Shown here one piece after another: positions 43,693-52,988 of a stretch of DNA of 64,000 nucleotides (the stretch's first letter is position 1; the number at the start of each line of letters is the position of its first letter). The translations under genes were made by a program, and so were the position numbers. This DNA is from Cichorium intybus (Eukaryota; Streptophyta; Magnoliopsida; Asterales; Asteraceae). Location: positions 61,989,729 through 62,053,728 of the forward strand of contig CM042010.1 in assembly GCA_023525715.1 (NCBI GenBank), given 5' to 3'. Below the pieces are notes generated by a model. That model did no database searches. It saw only the letters and a program-made list of their open reading frames with translations, and was not told the DNA's origin.

Positions 43693-45057
43693 ATGGAAAC
43701 ACTCCAAGAACAAGTAGAAACGTTAACCAAATTAATGGCAGCATTAGAAATACCTGAAGAAGTAAAAGATGAAAATATAGAAAATGACGTCGAAGTAGTA
43801 TACGATTTTACATCCGACGAAGAAAATCCATATAATAATCCTTATACTAATTATGGAATAAAACGAAACAAATCATATGTAGAAGATGATTATCAAAATC
43901 AATACATATATGGACCACCATCTTTAGAAGAAAACTATTTTTATAGACAAGGTATGATTAAAAATAAACAAAATAAATGGAAAAAGTACCACCACAATAT
44001 GTACCAAAATTATTTACCACTCCAAAACCCATAGATATTCTTTTTATAGGCTGTGATTTAGATCCAGAAACAAAAATACAAGATTGGAGTAATCAAATGT
44101 GTATACAAATTCAATTAACCGACGAACTTAGAAATTTACATCCAAGAAATTTCTTAAGTTACATTATGCATAAAACACAAGGAAATGTTTATCGTTTTCT
44201 ATCATCATTAGAAGAAGATGAACTATCTAGAGTAGCAACTACCGACGCAATGGAAACATTTAGAAAAGTTTTAGATAAAATTCTCCAAGAGTTTGTAGGA
44301 AAAAAGATAGAAGATAATGAATCAAAAGAAGCCTTTAGAAATAAAGCATTATGGCACTTAACAAATTTAAAAGTATGTAATATGTGTTATCTAGATGCAT
44401 TTATATGTGAATTTGCTGAACAATATTATTATTTAGATCCACCAAGACAAAAATTAGCCTTAGACATGTTTTATCAAAAATTATCATCTACTGTTTGTCA
44501 AAGTGTATTAAAATATTTTAACAAGCTTTCACAAGAAGGTAAAATAGCAGAATCATTAGGTGCTCGAATAAACGTCTTAAAAGAATGGATGAAAGATAAA
44601 TGTCTAAAACAAAAAACTAAAATTGATGCACAAATTAATTTATGTTGTGAGAAACAATTTAATCAAATTGGTCAATACGGTTGTAAAAAGAACAAGCGTA
44701 AAAGAAAAAAGAAGGTTTGGAAAAAACAAACATATAAACCAAAGTATAAACAATACTATAAAAACGGAGAAAGAAAATATTTTAGAAATCGAAAACAATA
44801 TAAGCAAAAATATAAATCAAATTCAAACTATTGTCCGTCTAAGAAAAAAGATTGCAGATGCTGGCTATGCCAAGAACAAGGACATAAAGCCTATTAATGT
44901 CCAATAAAAAATAAGAAAGCAAACGAAACAAATATATTAAAAATTGCTTATGATATAGGATATGAACCAATTGAAGATTCAGATGTAGATTCATATATTG
45001 ATATCTACGCATACACTACTGATTCAAATTCTGAATCCGATATTGATAACGAATGAA
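43693..45057 (+). pseudogene. Capsid protein, one frameshift and one nonsense
   Basis: A base is lost at about 43978 (AAATGGAAAAAG for AAATGGGAAAAAG). GAA to TAA at 44895-44897 falls inside the zinc knuckle (KAY-stop-CP). Everything between (43977-44897) is open. Confidence 0.9.
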
Positions 45058-45521
45058 TAAAATATGTCTTTTGAATATATTAACAATATTATGATTTTGC
45101 CGTTTCACGATAGAGAAAACAATGAAGAAAAATGCTTGTATTACCAATTTTATACAATTTACAACCAGAAGACTTATTAATAGTAAAAACAGATGCATCA
45201 AAAGTATACAGTAATACGAAAGTATTACAAGAAGCATACAGTGATACGAAAGTATCATCAAAAGCATACAGTAATACGAAAGTATTACCAGAAGCATACA
45301 TTGATACGAAAGTATCATCAAAAGTATACATTGATACGAAAGCATCATCAGAAGCATACATTGATACGAAAGTATCATCAGAAGTAAACAGTGATATGAA
45401 AATATCATCAAAAGTATTCAGTGATACGCAAGTATCATCAAATTATACACATTACAGGTACATAAAGAGTGAGCACAACCACATAGCAGATACATTGACA
45501 AGAGAATGGAAGCCATTATGA
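45058..45521 (+). pseudogene. Form B RNase H remnant ORF (129 aa from 45132)
   Basis: MSFEYINNIMIL (45064) precedes the remnant MLVLPILYNLQPEDLL..TDAS, the repeats and NHIADTLTRE. The HERE and TDSKY motifs are missing. Open through to the TAV overlap. Contains the most diverse repeat units in the window. Confidence 0.78.
45205..45445 (+). repeat. 30-bp hairpin minisatellite with covarying variants
   Basis: Eight units. Besides GATACGAAAGTATC there is GATATGAAAATATC (both closing bases changed together) and GATACGCAAGTATC (loop GCAA, still GNRA). One unit has GTA to GCA, breaking a pair. Confidence 0.93.
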
Positions 45522-46894
45522 AGCAAATCCAGCACCAGCTAAAACAGAAGCAGGAACAAAAAGTAGCCATGATGAAGCAACTAGAAACAATCAAGAAAGA
45601 AGAAGAACAGCTCCAACAAACACTGCAGATATTGTCAACACAGTTCACTCCAGTCAAAGAAGATGCAGAAAAGTCAACAGGCAGTTCAACCATTCCACCT
45701 ACACCAACAATCCAGCAAATTTCATCAGACAGTTCCGATAAACAACAGGAGAAGCCATCATCATCCACATGTAACACTCAAGAAATATTCAAAACTCATC
45801 AACAATCAACTGATGCAGAAACGAAGAAATGGTACATTATTTTTAACGGACCACACAAAGGAATCTATAACGATTGGGGAATTGCAAATTCTCATATCGT
45901 TGGAAAGAACGTTACACACAAAAGTTACAAAACAAAAGCTGAAGCAGAAACAGCATTCAGAGAAGCATACAAAACGGTTACAACTGAAACCATTGAAAAA
46001 TCATCAAAGACAACCATCCTTGGAACCCTTTTAAAAACAGAACCACAACCAAAGTCTTTAAACCAGTTAAACGCAGCCAAAGCAGCCAAAGTAGCCCTAC
46101 AAGCTATACCATTTACAAAAGAAAAAGAATTAATGAAAAAACCAACCACAGAAAAATTCGCAAAATTATGGGACAGCCTAGTCTCATACACAGAGGTCCA
46201 TTCACTAATGGGCTTTTACCCAGTCATAAGAAAGACAGGCCCAAAAGCAATCTTCTTAGCCAACCTTACCGATCCAATGACTCTTTGGGAATATTTCACC
46301 CATGGATTCATTGATACAATTTACCTAGATGGAACCAATCTACATTGCATTAGTGAATTCCCAACAACTTTCCAATCAGTTATTCGTCATTACAAGACAC
46401 GTTTTGCAAAGGAACGTGATTTATTCATTAAATTATATTACAGCTATCCATTTTTTGATGAAGACTCACAACTACTAATTCCAAGCATTACATTTGCATA
46501 CATGGGAATTAGTAATGGATCCAAGCCAACAAAAGATGAACTACCACACGAAACACCAACACAAGACCATCTAATTTTTGCATTAGCAGGAGTTTATTTA
46601 GCCTCTTCAAGAATATGCAACGGAAAAGATCAAAAATCACAAGTCAGGATAAACTATTGCAGTAAAACATTTCTGTTATATACAACAATTGACACAGAAA
46701 TATCAACTGAAGGAATGCAAGCCGTAGAACGATTCGAAGAACCATTTGAAACATTCTCGCATCATCTTGCCGTTCTACCTGCAGAAATTAAAAAACAATT
46801 ATGCAAACATATTATGCATTTTCCACGTCAGCAATGCAATTATTGTCAAGAAAACAAGGACGAGACACCATTTATGGAGATAATGGAAGAATAA
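45506..46894 (+). CDS. TAV / viroplasmin inclusion-body protein, intact (462 aa)
   Basis: Same architecture as the copy at 34788-36176: Gln-rich N-terminus, viroplasmin domain (KKWYIIFNGPHKG), Ala/Lys linker, C-terminal Cys/His cluster. Here H442 is Gln (HFPRQQCNYC). The ATG overlaps the remnant ORF by 16 nt; stop TAA, then a type 1 3' region. One of two full-length TAV ORFs. Confidence 0.92.
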   Translation: MEAIMKQIQHQLKQKQEQKVAMMKQLETIKKEEEQLQQTLQILSTQFTPVKEDAEKSTGSSTIPPTPTIQQISSDSSDKQQEKPSSSTCNTQEIFKTHQQSTDAETKKWYIIFNGPHKGIYNDWGIANSHIVGKNVTHKSYKTKAEAETAFREAYKTVTTETIEKSSKTTILGTLLKTEPQPKSLNQLNAAKAAKVALQAIPFTKEKELMKKPTTEKFAKLWDSLVSYTEVHSLMGFYPVIRKTGPKAIFLANLTDPMTLWEYFTHGFIDTIYLDGTNLHCISEFPTTFQSVIRHYKTRFAKERDLFIKLYYSYPFFDEDSQLLIPSITFAYMGISNGSKPTKDELPHETPTQDHLIFALAGVYLASSRICNGKDQKSQVRINYCSKTFLLYTTIDTEISTEGMQAVERFEEPFETFSHHLAVLPAEIKKQLCKHIMHFPRQQCNYCQENKDETPFMEIMEE

Positions 46895-47415
46895 TACACA
46901 ACAGTACACAACACTCATCAACAGTGCACAGCACTCATCAAAAGCATTCAATCATTATGCACGACGCATTTTTCGCGGTGGTGAGGATTTAGATTTGACA
47001 CAAAGAATATTTGTGGCCCCTCCCCTCATCATATCTTGTAATAATGTAGACTTTTAGTTTTTGTCGTTTGTTTTTAATTATGTAAATTAGGTGCCAGTCA
47101 CCATCCTATAGTTTGTCTTTATTTGTAAGTGCTAGACACAATAATGTAGTGTCAATAATAGCACGTATGCAGTAGCAGCCCTCATGTACTATAAATAAGG
47201 CGTTTGCCTAGTGTAATAAAGCAGAGCTTATTTGTGTTAAGTTTTGAGTGCTCTCAAAATTCCTCTGTTGAAGCCTTATGCTTCTGAATAGCAGAGTTCT
47301 CTGTTGAAGCCTCGCGCTTCTGAATAGCAGAGCCTATCGAACTATCCACGAAGCAGTTAATCAACGCATCGTCCAGGCATCAATTAGGTACATCCCTTAC
47401 ACATCTTCATACATC
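46895..47415 (+). promoter_or_regulatory. Type 1 3' region, promoter and hairpin leader
   Basis: CATCAACAGTGCACAGCACT, CACAAAGAATATTTGTG at 46999-47015, GGTGCCAGTCACC, GTGCTAGACAC, CTATAAATA at 47189-47197, GGCGTTTGCC, AATAAA, two hairpins (about 47264-47334). Confidence 0.83.
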
Positions 47416-47600
47416 ATGACCAATTCGAAAATACAAATACAAAACAATCGATATTATTTTGCATTAAAGATTCATAAACAAAGATTTAAAAATAGAATTG
47501 AACGTAATATCCATCTCTCCCTGTAACATAGTTAGAGGTTGATATCTATGATAATCAGCTTAAGTATCTACATGCAAGAATTTCAGAAACCACATGTTAA
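47416..47600 (+). pseudogene. ORF Ib, small insertion
   Basis: ATG 47416; ATCTCTCCCTGTAAC has 2 extra bases, shifting the frame. The PBS and MP are deleted downstream; at about 47646 the leader joins directly to the repeat remnant. Confidence 0.8.
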
Positions 47601-47645
47601 ACCATTCCACATTTATTTTGCTATATTTCTGTTATTATCCATATG

Positions 47646-47832
47646 TAAAAGTATACAGTAATACGAAAGTATTACCAGAAGCATACAGTGATACGAAAGT
47701 ATCATCAAAAGTATACAGTAATACGAAAGTATTACCAGAAGCATACATTGATACAAAAGTATCATCAAAAGCATACATTGATACGAAAGTATCATCAAAA
47801 GTATACATTGATACGAAAGTATCATCAAATTA
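47646..47832 (+). repeat. 30-bp hairpin minisatellite (6 units)
   Basis: The repeat array marks a deletion end point, consistent with its role as a recombination site. Confidence 0.9.
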
Positions 47833-47908
47833 TACACATTACAGGTACATAAAGACTGAGCACAACCACATAGCAGATACATTGACGAGAGAATGGAAGC
47901 CATTATGA
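47646..47908 (+). pseudogene. Form B RNase H remnant fused to leader
   Basis: The joint lies inside a repeat unit (TATGTAAAAGTATACAG). The frame 47594-47908 runs from leader into the repeats and to the normal EWKPL end. This unit therefore lacks everything from PBS to CP. Confidence 0.8.
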
Positions 47909-49281
47909 AGCAAATCCAGCACCAGCTAAAACAGAAGCAGGAACAAAAAGTAGCCATGATGAAGCAACTAGAAACAATCAAGAAGGAAGAAGAACAGCTC
48001 CAACAAACACTGCAGATATTGTCAACACAGTTCACTCCAGTCAAAGAAGACGCAGAAAAGTCAACAGGCAGTTCAACCATTCCACCTACACCAACAATCC
48101 AGCAAATTTCATCAGACAGTTCCGATAAACAACAGGAGAAGCCATCATCATCCACATGTAACACTCAAGAAACATTCAAAACTCATCAACAATCAACTGA
48201 TGCAGAGACGAAGAAATGGTACGTTATTTTTAACGGACCACACAAAGGAATCTATAACGATTGGGGAATTGCAAATTCTCATATCGTTGGAAAGAACGTT
48301 ACACACAAAAGTTACAAAACAAAAGCTGAACCAGAAACAGCATTCAGAGAAGCATACAAAACGGTTACAACTGAAACCATTGAAAAATCATCAAAGACAA
48401 CCATCCTTGGAATCCTTCCAAAAACAGAACCACAACCAAAGTCTTTAAACCAGTTAAACGCAGCCAAAGCAGCCAAAGCAGCCCTACAAGCTATACCATT
48501 TACAAAAGAAAAAGAATTAATGAAAAAACCAACCACAGAAAAATTCGCAAAATTATGGGACAGCCTAGTCTCATACATAGAGGTCCATTCACTAATGGGC
48601 TTTTACCCAGTCATAAGAAAGCCAGGCCCAAAAGTAATCTTCTTAGCCAACCTTACCGATCCAATGACTCTTTGGGAATATTTCACCCATGGATTCATCG
48701 ATACAATCTACCTAAATGGAAACAACCTACAGTGCATTAGTGAATTTCCAACTAATTTCCAATCAGTCATCCGCCATTACAAAACATGTTTTGCCAAGGA
48801 ACGTGATTTATTCATTAAATTATATTCCAGCTATCCATTTTTTGATGAAGACTCGCAGCTACTAATTCCAAGCATTACATTTGCATACATGGGAATCAGT
48901 AATGGAACTAAGCCAACTAAAGACGAACTTCCACATGAAACACCAACAAAAGATCATCTAATTTTTTCATTAGCTGGAGTTTATTTAGCCTTTTCAAGAA
49001 TAGGCAACGGAAAAAGATCAAAAATCACAAGTCAGGATAAACTATTGCAGTAAAACATTTCTGTTATGTACAACAAATGACACAGAAATATCAACTGAAG
49101 GAATGCAAGCCGTAGAACGATTTGAAGAACCATTTGAAACATTCTCGCATCATCTTGCCGTTCTACCTGCAGAAATTAAAAAACAATTATGCAAGCATAT
49201 TATGCATTTTCCACGTCACCAATGCAATTATTGTCAAGAAAACAAGGACGAGACACCATTCATGGAGATAATGGAAGAATA
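47893..49281 (+). pseudogene. TAV, one C-terminal frameshift
   Basis: Open from ATG 47893 to about 49013, where an extra A (GGAAAAAGATC) shifts the frame; the frame ends at 49053. The viroplasmin motif is intact. The Cys/His cluster follows out of frame; stop TAG (type 2). Confidence 0.9.
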
Positions 49282-49805
49282 GTACACAACAGTATACCGC
49301 ACTCAACAAAAGCAATCAACGACACTTAATTCACGGTGGTGAGGATTTGGATTTATTCACAAAGAATATTTGTGAACCCCACCCTCATCATATCTACCAT
49401 TATATAGACTTTTATATTTTGTCGTTTGTTTTCCATTATGTAAATTAGGTGCTAGTCACCATCATGTAGTTTGTCTTTATTGTTATGGTGCTAGACACAA
49501 TAATGTAGTGCTAGACACCACTAGTTAGTGTATTATTAGTGTAGGATACTATTAGACTCTAGAAGAGTCCCTCATGTACTATAAATAAGGCATTTGCCTA
49601 GTGTAATAAATCAGAGCTTATTTGTGTTAAGTTTTGAGTGCTCTCAAAATTCCTCTGTTGAAGCCTTATGCTTCTGAATAGCAGAGTTCTCTGTTGAAGC
49701 CTCACGCTTCTGAATAGAAGAGCCTATCGAAGTATCCACGAAGCAGTTAATCAACGCATCGTCCAGACATCAGTCAGGTACATCCCTTACACATCTTCAT
49801 ACATC
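49282..49805 (+). promoter_or_regulatory. Type 2 3' region, promoter and hairpin leader
   Basis: CACAAAGAATATTTGTG; dyads at 49448-49460, 49488-49498 and 49508-49518; AGACTCTAGAAGAGTC; CTATAAATA at 49579-49587; GGCATTTGCC; AATAAA; two hairpins. The clearest example of the type 2 upstream element spacing. Confidence 0.83.
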
Positions 49806-49868
49806 ATGACCGATTCGAAAATACAAATACAAAACAATCGATATTATTTTGCATTAAAGATTCATAAA
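49806..49868 (+). pseudogene. ORF Ib, first 21 codons
   Basis: Cut at 49868 by an inversion into antisense CP (ATTCATAAATAATTTTGG). Confidence 0.8.
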
Positions 49869-50189
49869 TAATTTTGGTACATATTGTGGTGGTACTTTTT
49901 CCCATTTATTTTGTTTATTTTTAATCATACCTTGTCTATACAAATAGTTTTCTTCTAAAGATGGTGGTCCATATATGTATTGATTTTGATAATCATCTTC
50001 TACATATGATTTGTTTCGTTTTATTCCAATATTAGTATAAGGATTATTATATGGATTTTCTTCGTCGGATGTAAAATCGTATACTACTTCGACGTCATTT
50101 TCTATATTTTCATCTTTTACTTCTTCAGGTATTTCTAATGCTGCCATTAATTTAGTTAACGTTTCTACTTGTTCTTGGAGTGTTTCCAT
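49867..50189 (-). pseudogene. Capsid protein N-terminal fragment
   Basis: ATG 50189; open for the first ~108 codons (acidic N-terminus to YVPKLF), then lost at the inversion. Confidence 0.87.
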
Positions 50190-50226
50190 TTATTATATAA
50201 TTTATTTTGTAGATATAAGTATTTAG

Positions 50227-50541
50227 CTATATCTTTCTTTCTCTTATAAGTTTTTTAACTTTAATTTGATCTGTATAATCTTTGTATGATATGAAATCGT
50301 TCATATGACTAAGTCTTTTTAAACAATTAATTTCAGAATCAATTTGTAGTTTATAGAGAGAATAAAACTTTTCGTTTTCTTTTTTTATTTCTATCAAATC
50401 ATACATAGTAAATACTATACTACGATGATCTAAATTTGTTATGGCCTGGTGACTTTTATTTAAGAGATAATTAAGATAATCTAAATTATTAAATTGTCTT
50501 GGTTGTCCATTTTCATAAACAAGCCAGAAGTTGTTGTTCAT
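50227..50541 (-). CDS. ORF III, 104 aa
   Basis: Open; one change (EIKKENEK). Unknown role. Confidence 0.68.
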   Translation of the reverse strand: MNNNFWLVYENGQPRQFNNLDYLNYLLNKSHQAITNLDHRSIVFTMYDLIEIKKENEKFYSLYKLQIDSEINCLKRLSHMNDFISYKDYTDQIKVKKLIRERKI

Positions 50542-50547
50542 TATTTT

Positions 50548-50718
50548 TTAGTCATAACAATTGCTTTCAAATAATTGATCTAATATATCATTATTTATAT
50601 AATCTTCTTTCGTTAATATGTCATTTTTATAACTATCTTTTTTATTAGTATTTTCTTTATTTCTTTTATACTTTTTAAACCATGTTTTGAATTTTTGTAA
50701 CATATTTTTGATTACCAT
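50548..50718 (-). CDS. ORF IIb, 56 aa (form B version)
   Basis: Full form B version with the KKDSYKNDILTKED segment, between ORF II (ATGGTAA overlap) and ORF III. Confidence 0.58.
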   Translation of the reverse strand: MVIKNMLQKFKTWFKKYKRNKENTNKKDSYKNDILTKEDYINNDILDQLFESNCYD

Positions 50719-50951
50719 GTTAAGGGTGGTTTAATAGAAAGTGGTTGTTTATTATTTTTAACTTCTAATAATTTATAAATTTGTTCAATTTTTTGTAATA
50801 TCTCTGGTATTTGTTTTACCAATAATTGTTTATTTATTTCGATGAGATTATTTAATTTTTTATTTATTATATGCATTTTTTCATTTACTGTCATTTCATC
50901 TTTCATTTGTAATTCTATATCATTTATTTTACTACTAGATGATTCTGTCAT
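50712..50951 (-). CDS. ORF II, 79 aa
   Basis: Open short version; NLIEINKQLLVKQ replaces NLIEMKQQLLVKQ, as in the 53936 copy. Confidence 0.68.
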   Translation of the reverse strand: MTESSSSKINDIELQMKDEMTVNEKMHIINKKLNNLIEINKQLLVKQIPEILQKIEQIYKLLEVKNNKQPLSIKPPLTW

Positions 50952-51897
50952 ATTCGTAAACTTAATGATCTAATCATTTCTTTTATTTCTTCAATGTTTT
51001 CATCTTTTCTATTTTCCGTAGATGTTGAAGGTTGTATTTCTGAAATAGAGGATCTTCCTATAATTGTTGAAATTGGAGGCTCTATTATTGGGTCTCTTTT
51101 AACTAAAGGTGTAATTATTTGTTGTCGAAAATCTGTTTCATAAACTGGTTTATTATCTATTCTTTTTGGTGATTCAAGAGATAATAAAGGTTCAAATAGT
51201 TTATCAATATGAATTCTATCTTCTGTTTTAAATGTAATACTATGATGAGAATTTGTTAATGCATAGTTTATTTGATATGTTAAAGTAAAAGGATGATTTC
51301 CTTTTAACATAAAATTTTGTCTTAATAATTTATATCTTACTGTAATACTATTACTTAGATTTCTATCTTTTAAACTAAGTCCTAATTGTATATTTATATT
51401 AAATTTTATTTTTCCTTCAATTAAATTTCCTTTTCCTTTTGCAATAATACTTTCTTGACTATTAATTATACGATCATCTCTAATTTCTAATTCTATTGGT
51501 GTATCTAAATCATTAAACGTACTTTTCAAAATTACTTGAATTGTAGATATATGAATATATGCTATCTTTGATCGATCTATTTCTTTGATATGTTGTATTT
51601 TATTTTTGATTTGTTGTTTATTAATAATAGGTATAATTATATTTCCTTGAGTTGATTCTATAGGTATCGGTTCTTCACCTACTATTTTACCATAATAAAT
51701 AATATTTTTTCTTGAAAATAGATTTTTAAGTGTATCGTATTTAAAATTATGTTTTTCTGATAATGTAAAATTTGATTTTCTAATAGCATCTTTATTTATA
51801 TTATTTTTACAACTAGAGCATCAAATATATATCCTGATTCATTTTCTTCGTTATTAATAGTTATTGATTCATTATTCTCGTTAGATGTAGACATCAT
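50948..51897 (-). pseudogene. Movement protein, one N-terminal frameshift
   Basis: ATGATG at 51897. Bases lost near 51811 (TTATTTTTACAACTAG). From 51529 to the ORF II overlap it is open with the 30K core intact (193 aa). Confidence 0.88.
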
Positions 51898-52252
51898 AAG
51901 AGTTGTTTTTTAATTAAATCGTTGCTTATATTTACTAATTATAGTATTTATTATAATCATAACTTAGCTTTCAATCTTGACTTATCTTTCTAATTAAATA
52001 TTGTTATTTGTCATATTAGATTGTAGTTTAGCTCGTTACTTATCATGAATTAAGTTGTTACTTAGCTTTGATTTACTAGAAATGTTGCTTACCATAAAAT
52101 CGTTACTTAATATAGTAAAATCGTTACTTACCATAAAATCGTTACTTAGCTTTAATATAGTAAAATCGTTACTTAGCTCTGATACCAAATGGGGAAACAT
52201 AAATGGACATATGGATAATAACAGAAATATAGCAAAATAAATGCGAAATGGT
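51898..52252 (-). repeat. Leader 3' part: PBS and 27-bp repeats, no gene
   Basis: PBS TGGTATCAGAGC at 52187-52176, about five repeat units, AT-rich run to MP. The overlapping frame 52314-52036 (92 aa) is open across the PBS. Confidence 0.8.
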
Positions 52253-52435
52253 TTAACATGTGGTTTCTGAAATTCTTGCATGTAGATACTTAAGCTGATT
52301 ATCGTAGATATCAACCTCTAACTGTGTTACAGGGAGATGGATATTACGTTCAATTCTATTTTTAAATCTTTGTTTATGAATCTTTAATGCAAAATAATAT
52401 CGATTGTTTTGTATTTGTATTTTCGAATCAGTCAT
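52253..52435 (-). CDS. ORF Ib, 60 aa
   Basis: Open, consensus sequence. Confidence 0.7.
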   Translation of the reverse strand: MTDSKIQIQNNRYYFALKIHKQRFKNRIERNIHLPVTQLEVDIYDNQLKYLHARISETTC

Positions 52436-52652
52436 GATGTATGAAGATGTGTAAGGGATGTACCTGACTGATGTCTGGACGATGCGTTGATTAACTGCTT
52501 CGTGAATACTTCGATAGGCTCTGCTATTCAGAAGCGCGAGGCTTCAACAGAGAACTCTGCTATTCAGGAAGCATAAGGCTTCAACAGAGGAATTTTGAGA
52601 GCACTCAAAACTTAACACAAATAAGCTCTGATTTATTACACTAGGCAAATGC
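52436..52652 (-). promoter_or_regulatory. Leader with hairpins, promoter truncated before TATA
   Basis: Leader hairpins at about 52590-52520 (one extra G), AATAAA and GGCATTTGCC, then cut at 52652 where plus-strand leader (GCATTTATTTTT) starts. No TATA box remains. Confidence 0.8.
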
Positions 52653-52988
52653 CGCATTTATTTTTCTATATTTCTGTTATTATCCATATGTCCATTTATG
52701 TTTCCCCATTTGGTATCAGAGCTAAGTAACGATTTTACTATATCAGAGCTAAGTAATGATTTTACTATATCAAAGCTAAGTAACGATTTTATGGTAAGAA
52801 ACGATTTAACTATATTACAGCTAAGTAACAATTTAATTCATGATAAGTAACGAGCTAAACTACAATCTAATATGACAAATAACAATATTTAATTAGAAAG
52901 ATAAGTCAAGATTGAAAGCTAAGTTATGATTTTAATAAATACTATAATTAGTAAATATAAGCAACGATTTAATTAAAAAACAACTCTT
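52653..52988 (+). repeat. PBS and 27-bp repeat leader, no gene
   Basis: Consensus PBS TGGTATCAGAGC at 52711-52722. Units of 27 bp follow at about 52740 and 52767, then degenerate ones to about 52860; each early unit repeats TATCA(G/A)AGCTAAGTAA. AT-rich sequence runs on to the MP ATG. Confidence 0.82.

Larger units (their letters stand above)
40497..49868 (+). mobile_element. Plus-strand composite including the most complete form B genome
   Basis: Leader piece, TAV fragment and type 2 3' region, then a full form B unit: promoter (41222), ORF Ib, PBS, MP, II, IIb, III, CP, RNase H remnant, TAV, type 1 promoter (47189). TATA to TATA is about 5.97 kb. A shortened form B unit follows (47189-49579, about 2.4 kb), then leader up to the inversion. 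Confidence 0.88.
49869..52652 (-). mobile_element. Form B 5' half, minus strand
   Basis: From 52652: truncated promoter/leader, ORF Ib, PBS, MP, II, IIb, III, CP N-terminus. Both ends are inversion joints. Confidence 0.87.

Noticed and set aside
45064..45180. MSFEYINNIMIL short ORF after CP as the true start of an ancestral pol
   Set aside because: Attractive because it directly follows CP, but it is in a different frame from the RNase H stub and shares no motif with the form A pol start. I left it inside the remnant feature.
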